This document shows positions 46,589 through 54,752 of a stretch of DNA of 64,000 nt, one piece after another (position 1 is the first letter of the stretch; each line of letters opens with the position of its first letter). This DNA comes from Exiguobacterium sp. J17977 (lineage in GTDB: Bacteria; Bacillota; Bacilli; Exiguobacteriales; Exiguobacteriaceae). The stretch is from contig NZ_JAEQBB010000005.1 in NCBI RefSeq assembly GCF_018616375.1, positions 62,001 to 126,000 of the forward strand, read 5' to 3'. The translations under genes were made by a program, and so were the position numbers. Below the pieces are notes generated by a model, which saw only the letters and a list, made by a program, of their open reading frames with translations, did no database searches and was not told the DNA's origin.

Positions 46589-47731
46589 TCAAGACTTGTT
46601 TTTCGTCACTGGATTTTGTTCCATGAACTTTTCGAACAACGAGCCGAAGTCGCTGTCGAGCAGTTGCTCGATTGTTTTCGATGAATCCATCGCGTTCCGA
46701 TAAGCGACTTCGTTGATGGCGAGGCCGATTGCCCACGTGATGCCTGAGGCGACAGTCGCATTGATGACGCTCGCCGCCGCGTTCGCTCCCGGGAAGAACT
46801 TCATGACGTTCAGTAGAATCGTCTTCGAAAGCGCCCGGCCGATTTGCGGGATGATGGTGCTGCCGATTAATGTCTTCAACATATCGTCGTTCGCTTTCAC
46901 GCCCCAGTAGCGAAACAAATGAACGCTCATCGTCACTTGAATCGGTGTGAGCGCGATCGCATCGGCGAACGGGAGCGGTACAGCAGCGGCCGTTCCGGCA
47001 CTGGCGACATAACCCGAGATGATTCGGTTCGCCTTCTTCCGCTTCAATTTGAGCATCGCCTCACTCTCGGCATGAATCTCCATGAGCAGTCCCTCTTGGA
47101 GCGAATGGTCGAGCTGTTCGACCGACCACGTGACGAGACGCTCCCAATCGAGATGGGCCCGTAATTCCGGGTCGTTCAATAGCTCGTCGGCGACGCTGAC
47201 TTGGAACACAGCCTCTTCGGGCACCACATCCACGAGTTCCTGTCGGAGAGCCGCGAGCTCATCCACATCGACTTGGTCGATTTGTGTCAACAGGACAGCG
47301 ACCGATGTCGCTTCGTTCAACTGTTTGATGAGCGCCCGGTCGAGCGGGGTGACCCGTTTCATCGAGGCGTTGATGACGTACCAGACAAGATGAATCTGTT
47401 CGGCCGCCCCTTTCGTCTGGGCCCGCTCGACGAAACCGATGACTTCATCGGCATATGCTTGCTGCCGGTCGCTCCCAATCTCATATCCTTCACTGTCATA
47501 GAGCACGATTGAAATCTCATCACTCATGAACTGATGAATCCCTCGCGTCACCGGCTCACCGGCGGCCACTTTCGTCAAGTCGCGGCCGAACACGTGGTTG
47601 ACGACGGAACTCTTGCCTGATCCGGTCGCTCCCGCGATGAAGATATTCGGTTTTTTGACTTTTCCGCGCAAGCGGTCGAGCTCTTCCTTCAAATCGTACG
47701 TATCAAAATTGAATGGGGTCTGTTTATCCAT
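46589..47731 (-). CDS. GTPase with C-terminal hydrophobic domain (DUF697-like), second of a pair
   Basis: The 380-aa protein has G1 GATGSGKS (residues 34-41), a G2-like GEPVTRGIHQF, G3 DSEGYE and G4 TQID, followed by a helical region with two or three hydrophobic segments (GYVASAGTAAAVPLPFADAIAL, GITWAIGLAINEV), as in DUF697-type GTPases that contact membrane. It follows the first GTPase by 12 bases. No function is known; ESBs resemble the partner, so they probably work together. Confidence 0.8.
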   Translation of the reverse strand: MDKQTPFNFDTYDLKEELDRLRGKVKKPNIFIAGATGSGKSSVVNHVFGRDLTKVAAGEPVTRGIHQFMSDEISIVLYDSEGYEIGSDRQQAYADEVIGFVERAQTKGAAEQIHLVWYVINASMKRVTPLDRALIKQLNEATSVAVLLTQIDQVDVDELAALRQELVDVVPEEAVFQVSVADELLNDPELRAHLDWERLVTWSVEQLDHSLQEGLLMEIHAESEAMLKLKRKKANRIISGYVASAGTAAAVPLPFADAIALTPIQVTMSVHLFRYWGVKANDDMLKTLIGSTIIPQIGRALSKTILLNVMKFFPGANAAASVINATVASGITWAIGLAINEVAYRNAMDSSKTIEQLLDSDFGSLFEKFMEQNPVTKNKS

Positions 47732-47743
47732 GTCCGTTCCTCC

Positions 47744-48862
47744 TCATTGATTGAGCGTCCGGCCGAGCCGTCGCATCTCTTCCTCGAATCCGCGGTGCAC
47801 GTCCAGCTCAATCGTCTGTTTGACCAGCTCATACTGCTGATTGACGGCTTTCTTGATGCCACGCTCCGCCGTTCTCCGTTTGAACGCCCAGTAAATGAAA
47901 TGGACGCCCGGAATCATGCCGAGCACCATCTTTCGGACGGTCCGGTTGAATGAATAGTCAAACCCGAGCTCGACCCGACGTGTTTTAAAGACGAGGTCGG
48001 ACGGGGCGCCGACGAGCGGATAACGTTCCATCAATTGAATATAATGCCGCACGCCTTGGGCCATCGCCGCCTCTGTCGTCTCAGCGGCCGCTTCGAGCGT
48101 GCGTTCCAAGTCCTTTTCGATTTGGCGGGCTTTCCAGCTGATCATCACTTGCGGAGTGATCATGCGAATCGTCTCAGCCGAACGATAGCTCCGGGCACGC
48201 CACGCCTCCAACTCGGTCAACAAATGATGCGTCAAGTTGTCCGGCAGTTTTCGTTCGACGTCTTTCCAAAGGTTGGTCCGATTGCGTTGCCATACCGCTT
48301 CATAACCGATGTGCGGCACGACTTGTCCGCCGAGCAATTTCTTTTCGACGCTGTTGACGCGAATCATCGCATCTCGCGAGATGTCGAGTTCGCGCATGAG
48401 CACGTCCTCCATCGCTTCTGCCTTCTCGACGCTCATCGCACTGTCCGGGTTATAGTTCGTCAAGATAATCGTGACGTTGCTTCGCTTCGCGTAGAGCGGT
48501 TTGAGAATCGATTCGAGTTCGTACGCCTCGACGCGCCCCGAGTTGATCGAGAGTAAATAATAGATCGTATGGAACCAGTCGGCGATATCGAGCGCGCCTT
48601 CCCGCTTGTTGACGATGGAGAGGACCGCTTCGTGCCATTCGTCGGACCGGTCCGCTTCGAGTCCCCACGTATCGAAGAAACGGAACAGAATCCCGCGCTC
48701 GAGGTCGTAATATTCATATTCGTGAAGCCCTTCGGCCGTCACCGGGCTGCCGGCACGTGACTCGGCGACGTCACGCCCGTAGATGTAATTTAAAAAAGCG
48801 CTCTTCCCGACCCCGGTCTTCCCCGCGATCAAAATGTTCGAGACAAGCCCCGTGTTGTCCAT
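47744..48862 (-). CDS. GTPase-like protein, first of a tandem pair
   Basis: The 372-aa protein shares with its neighbour the opening IAGKTGVGKS (G1 residues 14-21), the residues NYIYGRD and GSPVT, and a G3 FDTWGLE. The G4 is degenerate: TNYNPD replaces N/T-K/Q-x-D, so nucleotide specificity may differ. A long helical region (about 210-290) and a short hydrophobic segment LGMIPGVHFIYWAF near the end suggest membrane contact. ATG 48862 lies in the divergent gap with the VOC gene. Confidence 0.78.
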   Translation of the reverse strand: MDNTGLVSNILIAGKTGVGKSAFLNYIYGRDVAESRAGSPVTAEGLHEYEYYDLERGILFRFFDTWGLEADRSDEWHEAVLSIVNKREGALDIADWFHTIYYLLSINSGRVEAYELESILKPLYAKRSNVTIILTNYNPDSAMSVEKAEAMEDVLMRELDISRDAMIRVNSVEKKLLGGQVVPHIGYEAVWQRNRTNLWKDVERKLPDNLTHHLLTELEAWRARSYRSAETIRMITPQVMISWKARQIEKDLERTLEAAAETTEAAMAQGVRHYIQLMERYPLVGAPSDLVFKTRRVELGFDYSFNRTVRKMVLGMIPGVHFIYWAFKRRTAERGIKKAVNQQYELVKQTIELDVHRGFEEEMRRLGRTLNQ

Positions 48863-48943
48863 ATGGTTCCCCCTGCATTCGTTATATAATAACCATTATA
48901 CTAAACGGACACATTTGAAACGTCCGACGGAAGGATGAGACCG

Positions 48944-49330
48944 ATGCTGCATCATGTCGAACTGTACGTTTCCGATTTAAATAAGAGCCTGAACGCGTGG
49001 GACTGGCTTCTCACCGAGCTCGGCTATACCGTGTACCAACAATGGGAATCCGGGCGCAGTTACCGCTTTAGTGACACGTATCTCGTCTTCGTCCAGACCG
49101 AACTCGACTATCTCGAACCGCCCTATCACCGCAAACGGACCGGATTGAACCATCTCGCCTTTCATGCCGAATCATTGGAGCAGCTCGAGCGGTTGCGTCC
49201 AGAACTCCCACGCCACGGCTTCATGGAACTCTATGCCGACCGCTTCCCGTATGCCGGTGGTCCAAACTACATCGCCCTTTATTTTGAAGACCCAGACCGG
49301 ATGAAAGTCGAACTCGTGGCAACGATGTGA
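48944..49330 (+). CDS. VOC-superfamily (glyoxalase/bleomycin resistance-like) protein
   Basis: The 128-aa protein has two beta-alpha-beta-beta-beta modules with metal-ligand-like His/Glu: LHHVELYVSDL at the start, LNHLAFHAESL in the middle and DPDRMKVELVA at the end. Substrate unknown. ATG 48944 is preferred over ATG 48935: GGAAGG is 9 bases from the former and touches the latter. Confidence 0.85.
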   Translation: MLHHVELYVSDLNKSLNAWDWLLTELGYTVYQQWESGRSYRFSDTYLVFVQTELDYLEPPYHRKRTGLNHLAFHAESLEQLERLRPELPRHGFMELYADRFPYAGGPNYIALYFEDPDRMKVELVATM

Positions 49331-49348
49331 ACGATTACATTGTTACCC

Positions 49349-49384
49349 TTTAAAAGTTTGTGAAAACAATTGCAAACTTTTAAA
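49349..49384. promoter_or_regulatory. Inverted repeat over the focA -35, candidate FNR/Rex-like operator
   Basis: TTTAAAAGTTTG (49349-49360) and its exact complement (49373-49384) are separated by TGAAAACAATTG. Inside is TTGTGAAAACAATTGCAAA, which partly resembles Rex or FNR sites (5' half good, 3' half degenerate). A promoter TTGCAA (49370-49375), 17 bp, TAGACT (49393-49398) overlaps the right arm. Confidence 0.45.
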
Positions 49385-49426
49385 AGACCTCCTAGACTTA
49401 AGTTGTCTAAAGGAGGCCGTGTTCAA

Positions 49427-50227
49427 ATGGAAAAACAAGCTGTCGAGTATATGGAAGAAACCGCCTATAAAAAAGCGACGCTGTTGCGTCATGCGTTCGG
49501 TCACTACGCACTCCGCTCCATCGTCGCCGGGTTTCTAATCGGGATTGGGGTCGTGTTTGCCTTTTCGGTCGGTAACATGTTCATCGATGTGCCCGGGACG
49601 ATGCTGTTCGCTGGGATGAGTTTCTCGGTCGCGCTCGTCTTTATCGTCTGGATGGGCGGCGAGCTGTTCACGAGCAACACGATGTATTTGTATACGGGCG
49701 CGAAACGCGGACGTGTCGACTGGCGTGATTTGACGGCCGTCTGGGGCATCAGTTGGATCGGTAACCTCGTCGGTGCACTGTTCCTCGTCGGACTCGTCAT
49801 CGGGGCCCACAGCATGGGTGACGTCGACGCCGACCACCTGTTGTCGGTCGTCGCTACGAAAAAGATGGGCGGTGAGGCGTTAGCGATTTTCTTGAAAGGG
49901 ATATTGTGTAACATCCTCGTCTGTATCGCCATCTTCATGCCGCTGAAAACGAAGAACGATGTCGCCAAAATCATGCTGACGATGCTCCCGGTCGTCGTCT
50001 TTTTTGCCGCCGGCTTCGAGCACTCGATTGCCAATATGGGCATCTTCGGGCTTGCGCTCTATTATGTGCCATCCGAGGCGATTAACATCGGTCTCGCGCT
50101 GCATAACCTCATCTTTGCCACGCTCGGCAATATCGTGGGTGGCGCCTTGTTCGTTGCCGGGACGTACGTCCATTTGAACGCCAAGCCGACCGAAACGAAA
50201 GTCGAATCGATTCGTCAGAACGCATAA
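49427..50227 (+). CDS. Formate/nitrite transporter family channel
   Basis: The 266-aa membrane protein of six to seven helices belongs to the FNT family (FocA/NirC/YrhG). Family signatures include GELFTSNTMYL and GFEHSIANM. It could carry formate, nitrite or acetate; no formate dehydrogenase or nitrite reductase is nearby to decide. ATG 49427 lies 10 bases after AAAGGAGG. An inverted repeat over the -35 suggests redox or oxygen control. Confidence 0.9.
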   Translation: MEKQAVEYMEETAYKKATLLRHAFGHYALRSIVAGFLIGIGVVFAFSVGNMFIDVPGTMLFAGMSFSVALVFIVWMGGELFTSNTMYLYTGAKRGRVDWRDLTAVWGISWIGNLVGALFLVGLVIGAHSMGDVDADHLLSVVATKKMGGEALAIFLKGILCNILVCIAIFMPLKTKNDVAKIMLTMLPVVVFFAAGFEHSIANMGIFGLALYYVPSEAINIGLALHNLIFATLGNIVGGALFVAGTYVHLNAKPTETKVESIRQNA

Positions 50228-50262
50228 AAAAGACAGGGGCCCCGATGCGCAGGGCCCCTGTT
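50225..50262 (-). terminator. Terminator after the symporter gene
   Basis: ACAGGGGCCC pairs with GGGCCCCTGT; the minus strand continues with TTTTTTATG. On the plus strand the T-tail is poor, but it may still help the FNT gene. Confidence 0.8.
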
Positions 50263-50280
50263 GTTGCTTATATGTTGAGA

Positions 50281-51744
50281 TTAACCTTTTGTCGTATCGG
50301 CAGCAGCCGCTTGGACCGCACCTTGTGCAACTTCTTCTTCTTCGACGTCCCAACATTCCGTGTTCTCAATCCCGAGTTTACGGGCCGAGAAGCGTGGGTT
50401 GAGGCCTTGGGCGCGCTGCTCTTCGTAGTCACGAAGGACTTTGAAGGCGACGCCACCGAGTAACGTGATGGCTGCGATGTTGATTAACGTCATACCGGCC
50501 ATGAACAAGTCAGCCAAGCTCCAGACGAAGCCGAGACTTGCGACTGCTCCGATGAAGACGAACGCCATTGTCGCAAGGCGGAAACCGAGAACTGCGTTTT
50601 TGCTCTTCTTGATGAACTCGATGTTTGTTTCACCGTAGTAGTAGCTACCTGCGATTGAACTGAAGGCGAACAAGAAGACACTGACAGCTACGAACGCTGG
50701 CGCCCATGATCCGATTTGTTCGCTCAATGCGTTTTGAAGCATAACGATTCCTTCTCCGTTACCGGCAGCATAGCTGTCTGAGAGGAGGATGATGGCTGCT
50801 GTTGCCGTACAGACGATCAACGTGTCCAAGAAGACGCCGAGCGCTTGAAGGAAACCTTGTTTCGCTGGGTGTGAAACTTCAGCGGCTGCTGCCGCGTTTG
50901 GTGCCGAACCCATACCTGCTTCGTTCGAGAAGAGACCGCGACGTACACCCATCGAGATGGCTGCTCCGACCGATCCACCGAACGCTTGCTCAAGGCCGAA
51001 TGCGCTCTGGAAGATTAATGCAAAGACGCCTGGGATTTCTGTGATGTTGACGACGACGACATAACCTGCGATGGCCAAATATAATCCAGCCATAATTGGT
51101 ACAACAATCGCTGAGAAGTTCGCGACACGGTGCACACCACCGAAGATAACCAATCCAGTCAAGACGACAAGGATGGCACCACCGACGACAGCGTCGATGC
51201 CGAACGCGTTATCAAACGCGGCTGCGATTGTGTTCGATTGAACCGAGTTGAAGATGAGACCGAACGTCACCGCGATCAAGACGGCGAAGACGATACCAAG
51301 GGCCCGGTTGTTGAGTCCTTTTTCAATGTAGTATGCTGGACCGCCACGGTATGCGACGTCATCTTTTACTTTATATACTTGAGCGAGCGTGCTCTCAATC
51401 ATCGCAGTCGCTCCACCGAGAAGCGCGACGATCCACATCCAGAAGACTGCTCCTGGTCCACCGACCGTCACGGCGACGGTGACACCGGCCAAGTTACCAG
51501 TCCCGATACGCGTGGCCGCACCGATGAAGAACGATTTCATTGAACTGATGCTCTTGCTGTCTGTGGCCTCTGGTTTTTCAGTAACGACCCGGAACATTTC
51601 TTTTAAGTAACGGAACTGCATAAAGCGTGTCCTCACTGTAAAGTAAATCCCGGCTCCTACGAGCGCGACGATTAACACGTACGTCCATAAGATGTTGTTC
51701 ATGTAATCGACGCTTCCTTGTAACATGCTTTGCACGGCTTCCAT
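50281..51744 (-). CDS. alsT: Sodium:alanine/glycine symporter (AGCS family)
   Basis: The 487-aa permease has the AGCS blocks GTGNLAGVTVAV, FWMWIVALLGGATAMIESTLAQ, YRGGPAYYI and GLFSNEAGMGSAPNAAAAA. It imports alanine or glycine with Na+ (or H+). The C-terminal 70 residues are soluble and acidic. GGGAGG precedes ATG 51744. Its long promoter region holds a cre-like site and the exact palindrome TGTTATATAACA found upstream of aceA. Confidence 0.95.
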   Translation of the reverse strand: MEAVQSMLQGSVDYMNNILWTYVLIVALVGAGIYFTVRTRFMQFRYLKEMFRVVTEKPEATDSKSISSMKSFFIGAATRIGTGNLAGVTVAVTVGGPGAVFWMWIVALLGGATAMIESTLAQVYKVKDDVAYRGGPAYYIEKGLNNRALGIVFAVLIAVTFGLIFNSVQSNTIAAAFDNAFGIDAVVGGAILVVLTGLVIFGGVHRVANFSAIVVPIMAGLYLAIAGYVVVVNITEIPGVFALIFQSAFGLEQAFGGSVGAAISMGVRRGLFSNEAGMGSAPNAAAAAEVSHPAKQGFLQALGVFLDTLIVCTATAAIILLSDSYAAGNGEGIVMLQNALSEQIGSWAPAFVAVSVFLFAFSSIAGSYYYGETNIEFIKKSKNAVLGFRLATMAFVFIGAVASLGFVWSLADLFMAGMTLINIAAITLLGGVAFKVLRDYEEQRAQGLNPRFSARKLGIENTECWDVEEEEVAQGAVQAAAADTTKG

Positions 51745-51809
51745 AAATAAGTTCCTCCCTGTTGTGTGAATCTAAAGTTGTTCAAAATTTTATGATGTCT
51801 TAGTTCTGA

Positions 51810-51837
51810 ATTATACAAAGATTCTGACAATTAGCAA
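51810..51837 (-). promoter_or_regulatory. Predicted alsT promoter
   Basis: TTGCTA (51837-51832) and TATAAT (51815-51810) on the minus strand, 16 bp apart. The transcript would have a leader of about 55 bases. Confidence 0.6.
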
Positions 51838-51873
51838 TAATTTTTTTATAGGTCAGTTCACACAAATTTCATA

Positions 51874-51885
51874 TGTTATATAACA
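51874..51885. promoter_or_regulatory. Candidate operator TGTTATATAACA upstream of alsT
   Basis: Identical over 12 bases to the aceA copy. It is centred about 77 bp upstream of the predicted transcription start, a place more usual for activation or looping than for direct blocking. Confidence 0.45.
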
Positions 51886-51905
51886 AAAGTTGAGTCATAG
51901 CTTTA

Positions 51906-51920
51906 TTTAAAGCGCTTACA
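51906..51920. promoter_or_regulatory. Candidate cre site upstream of alsT
   Basis: TTTAAAGCGCTTACA matches the cre pattern with one mismatch on either strand. It lies about 110 bp from the predicted start. Confidence 0.45.
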
Positions 51921-52057
51921 AAGTCTTTTTAAAGAAATAAAAAATCTTTATTTACCTGACTTTTTTTGATGTCCTCATTCAACTTGTTTCAAACTATTCG
52001 CTTTGTGAATAGGTTTTAATGTGTAGAAAGTATCAATTTCACTTCCTATTTGGGAAA

Positions 52058-52087
52058 TAAAAAAACAGTCGCTCATTGAGCGGCTGC
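52058..52087 (-). terminator. Terminator after the 55-aa gene
   Basis: CAG-C-CGCTCA and TGAGCG-A-CTG pair on the minus strand, followed by seven T. Confidence 0.88.
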
Positions 52088-52089
52088 TT

Positions 52090-52257
52090 TTAAACGCCTG
52101 TCCGTTTCTTCTGGTTGTTTGGCTTCTTCGTCAACTGGTTCGTCAACGGTTTTTGCTTCGTCCCACGAAGTCCTGTCGGCACTTTCGTCTCGTTCTGTTT
52201 CTTCTCGGCGAGCTTTTGCTTCATCGCCTCTTGGAAACTTAATTTCTTTTCAGTCAT
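52090..52257 (-). CDS. Small basic protein, 55 aa, downstream of ywbE
   Basis: ATG 52257 follows GGAGGTG inside the end of ywbE and lies one base after its stop. The peptide is Lys/Gln-rich (MTEKKLSFQEAMKQKL..., ...KKPNNQKKRTGV), with no hydrophobic segment, and probably binds RNA or another acidic partner. Translation signals and a following terminator support a real gene. Family not recognised. Confidence 0.7.
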   Translation of the reverse strand: MTEKKLSFQEAMKQKLAEKKQNETKVPTGLRGTKQKPLTNQLTKKPNNQKKRTGV

Positions 52258-52258
52258 G

Positions 52259-52462
52259 TCATTCACCTCCAGCTTCGATCACTTTCACCCGACCGACCTG
52301 TCCATCGCTTAAGCGTACTTTAATGCCGTGCGGGTGACGCGGCGAGTTCGTCAAAATGTCTTTGACGACGCCTGACGTCAACTTCCCACTCCGCTGATCT
52401 TGTTTTAGGACAATCTGGACGTGGAGCCCTGGGCGAATGTCCGCGCGTTTCGTGCCATCCAT
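52259..52462 (-). CDS. ywbE: YwbE family protein (DUF2196)
   Basis: The 67-aa protein closely follows the YwbE pattern: RADIRPGLHVQIVLKQDQR, SGKLTSGVVKDILTNS, HPHGIKVRLSDGQVGRV. The fold is a KOW/SH3-like barrel; the function is unknown. ATG 52462 follows AAGGGG. First gene of a two-gene unit with the 55-aa protein. Confidence 0.92.
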   Translation of the reverse strand: MDGTKRADIRPGLHVQIVLKQDQRSGKLTSGVVKDILTNSPRHPHGIKVRLSDGQVGRVKVIEAGGE

Positions 52463-52526
52463 ACCCGACACCCCTTTCCGTATAGTCAACCTCTATCATA
52501 TGCTCTTTTCCCGCGTTTGTCACAAT

Positions 52527-52859
52527 CTATTCCACGATGCCGATTTGACCGACCGTCCTCGTCAAATAACTTTGATCGGTCCTGAATCGGTTCGTCGCCT
52601 TCCCCCAAGCCGTCTCGACCTCGACGTGGCCTCGTTCGAACGAAATTGACAAAATCACTCGCCCTGCCTCATTCTGCAGTCGGGCCAGTCCTTTCAGCGC
52701 ATGAAAGGCACGGGTCAAATCCCGTGCGAATTGGACATACGCCTCCGTCCGGACCGTCTCGCTGACTTGCGCATGGATAAGTCGTAACGTGTCGCGTGAC
52801 GCTTTCGTGATGACGAACTCGAATGTCGTCTCATCGTTCCCCATTTCGATGTGATGCAT
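52527..52859 (-). CDS. Uncharacterised 110-aa soluble protein
   Basis: No family recognised. The protein starts MHHIEMGNDETTFEFVITKAS and shows an alpha/beta pattern with a central helix (AYVQFARDLTRAFHALKGLARLQ) and alternating strands. AGGAGG precedes ATG 52859. It lies 64 bases upstream of ywbE on the same strand with no clear terminator between, so they may be co-transcribed. Confidence 0.65.
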   Translation of the reverse strand: MHHIEMGNDETTFEFVITKASRDTLRLIHAQVSETVRTEAYVQFARDLTRAFHALKGLARLQNEAGRVILSISFERGHVEVETAWGKATNRFRTDQSYLTRTVGQIGIVE

Positions 52860-52872
52860 GTTCCTACCTCCT

Positions 52873-52902
52873 AAAAAGACACCTTCGCCGTGAAGGTGTC
52901 TT
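52873..52902 (-). terminator. Terminator after the GH13 gene
   Basis: AGACACCTTC-ACGGC-GAAGGTGTCT, 10-bp stem, then TTTTT on the minus strand. Confidence 0.9.
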
Positions 52903-52906
52903 CTCT

Positions 52907-54604
52907 TTATAAGCGGTACAGTCTTGCTTCGAACGGCCGCAACATAAACGTGTCCGTCTCAATCGTCTCCGGGTCCATCTCATTCGTTAGAACGAGCGTC
53001 GCCTCGTCGAGTCCGGACAGCGTCGTCTCGGCAGGGTTCGCCGTCAAGTTGACGATGACATAAAACGTCTGTTCTTTGAACGTACGCTCATAGGCGAACA
53101 CTTGCAGATGGTCCGGCAACAAATCGCGGTAACTGCCGTATGTGAACGTGTCTTCCGTCCGACGAAGACGAATCATCGCCTTATAAAACGACAGAATCGA
53201 ATGGGCATCTTTCGATTGGGCGTCGACGTTGAGCGTCTCGTACTCCCCATGAATCGGCATCCAAGGCGTCGCCGTCGAGAAACCAGCGTTCGGTGACGCG
53301 TCCCATTGAATCGGAGTACGAACGTTGTCGCGTGATGTTCCCCATACTTGTTGCATCGAATCGATTTCGCTCATTCCGTTGGCAATCCGTTCGAAGTATT
53401 CATTTTTCGTCGCCACGTCGTCATAGTCATGAATCGATGGCAGTGGCACGTTCTTCATGCCGATTTCCTGCCCTTGATAGATGAACGGTGTCCCGTGCAT
53501 GAAGAAATACATCATGCCGAGGGCGGTTGCGCTCTCCCGCCAATAGTGGTTCTCATCGCCGACGAGCGAGACGGCACGGACCATGTCATGGTTCTCGATA
53601 TAGAGGGCGTTCCACCCCGTCTCGAGCAGGCCTTGTTGCCATTTGTCAAAAATGCGCTTCAGCTCGACGACATCGAGCGGCGCCAGACGTGATTGCCGCA
53701 TGATATCGACATGGTCGAAATGGAACGCCATGTTCATCGCCCCGTTCTCCGGCCCCATCCATAGGTCAGCCGCCTCTGGCTCAATCCCGTTCGTCTCGCC
53801 GACCGTCATAATATCGTAATTGGCGAACGTCGCTTGTTTCATCTCTTGGAGATAGTCGTGGATGCCATCGATGTTCGAATACATCGAGAACGCCGTGACG
53901 TGCGGTTTCCCGTCTGGGGACGGCAACATTGTCTCGGTCGGCATCTTCTTGATGTGACTGATCGCGTCGACCCGGAATCCGTCGATGCCTTTGTCAAGCC
54001 ACCAGTTGATCATATCGTAGACGGCGTCGCGCACGTCTTCATTTTCCCAGTTCAAGTCGGGCTGCTTTTTGGAGAAGACGTGCAAATAATATTGCTCGGT
54101 CGTCTCGTCGTATTCCCACGCCGAACCGCCAAAGATGCTCGCCCAGTTGTTCGGCGGACCCCCATCCTTCCCGTCGCGCCAGATGTACCAGTCGCGTTTC
54201 GGGTCGTCTTTCGAGCGTTTCGACTCGACGAACCACGGGTGCTCATCGGACGTATGGTTGACGACGAGGTCCAAGAGCAGCTTCATGCCACGTGCATGGA
54301 CGGCTTTGAGCAAGGCGTCAAAGTCTTCCATCGTCCCAAACTCTTCCATGATGTCTTGATAGTCCGAGATGTCATAGCCGTTGTCATCGTTCGGGGACTT
54401 GTACATCGGACATAACCAAATCACATCGATGCCAAGGTCTTCTAAGTAATCGAGCTTCTCAATGACACCGCGGAGATCCCCAATCCCGTCTCCGTTCGAA
54501 TCTTTAAAGCTGCGCGGATAAATCTGATACGCGATCGCTTCTTTCCACCACGTACGGGTGACCGTCTTCTTCTTTATTCGTTGTCTACTGACCATCGACT
54601 CCAT
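52907..54604 (-). CDS. GH13 alpha-glucosidase (oligo-1,6-glucosidase type)
   Basis: The 565-aa cytoplasmic enzyme cleaves alpha-glucosides such as isomaltose or sucrose/trehalulose-type sugars. It has the conserved regions: DLVVNHTSDEHPWF, GFRVDAI (nucleophile Asp), MTVGETNG (acid/base Glu) and ALYIENHDMVR (transition-state Asp). ATG 54604 follows AGGAGG at 9 bases; the longer frame carries a poorly supported extension. A cre site upstream suggests glucose repression. No transporter is adjacent. Confidence 0.93.
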   Translation of the reverse strand: MESMVSRQRIKKKTVTRTWWKEAIAYQIYPRSFKDSNGDGIGDLRGVIEKLDYLEDLGIDVIWLCPMYKSPNDDNGYDISDYQDIMEEFGTMEDFDALLKAVHARGMKLLLDLVVNHTSDEHPWFVESKRSKDDPKRDWYIWRDGKDGGPPNNWASIFGGSAWEYDETTEQYYLHVFSKKQPDLNWENEDVRDAVYDMINWWLDKGIDGFRVDAISHIKKMPTETMLPSPDGKPHVTAFSMYSNIDGIHDYLQEMKQATFANYDIMTVGETNGIEPEAADLWMGPENGAMNMAFHFDHVDIMRQSRLAPLDVVELKRIFDKWQQGLLETGWNALYIENHDMVRAVSLVGDENHYWRESATALGMMYFFMHGTPFIYQGQEIGMKNVPLPSIHDYDDVATKNEYFERIANGMSEIDSMQQVWGTSRDNVRTPIQWDASPNAGFSTATPWMPIHGEYETLNVDAQSKDAHSILSFYKAMIRLRRTEDTFTYGSYRDLLPDHLQVFAYERTFKEQTFYVIVNLTANPAETTLSGLDEATLVLTNEMDPETIETDTFMLRPFEARLYRL

Positions 54605-54696
54605 ATGCCGTTGCCTCCTACATCTCATCATTTATATTCTATATACTTGAACAGCAATACCTGTTTTGAGCTGAATCTAATCCTACAATAGCACTT

Positions 54697-54711
54697 GTGC
54701 AAGCGTTTGCA
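54697..54711. promoter_or_regulatory. Cre site (CcpA) upstream of the GH13 gene
   Basis: GTGCAAGCGTTTGCA matches WTGNAANCGNWNNCW with one mismatch at the first W. It lies 93 bp upstream of the start. Confidence 0.65.
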
Positions 54712-54723
54712 AATAATGATATA

Positions 54724-54752
54724 TAAAAAAATGCAGTCCGGAGACTACATTT
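54724..54752 (-). terminator. Terminator after the esterase gene
   Basis: AATG-T-AGTC-TCC-GGACT-GCATT on the minus strand with a following run of seven T. Confidence 0.82.

Larger units (their letters stand above)
51745..52089. other. 345-bp regulatory gap upstream of alsT
   Basis: It contains the alsT promoter, the palindrome, the cre-like site and, at the far end, the terminator of the operon above. The rest is very AT-rich with long T and A runs and shows no ORF with a ribosome site. Confidence 0.5.

Noticed and set aside
48880-48891. CGTTATATAATA near the GTPase/VOC divergent promoters as another palindrome copy
   Set aside because: Only 10 of 12 positions match and TATAAT inside it is well explained as a -10 element.
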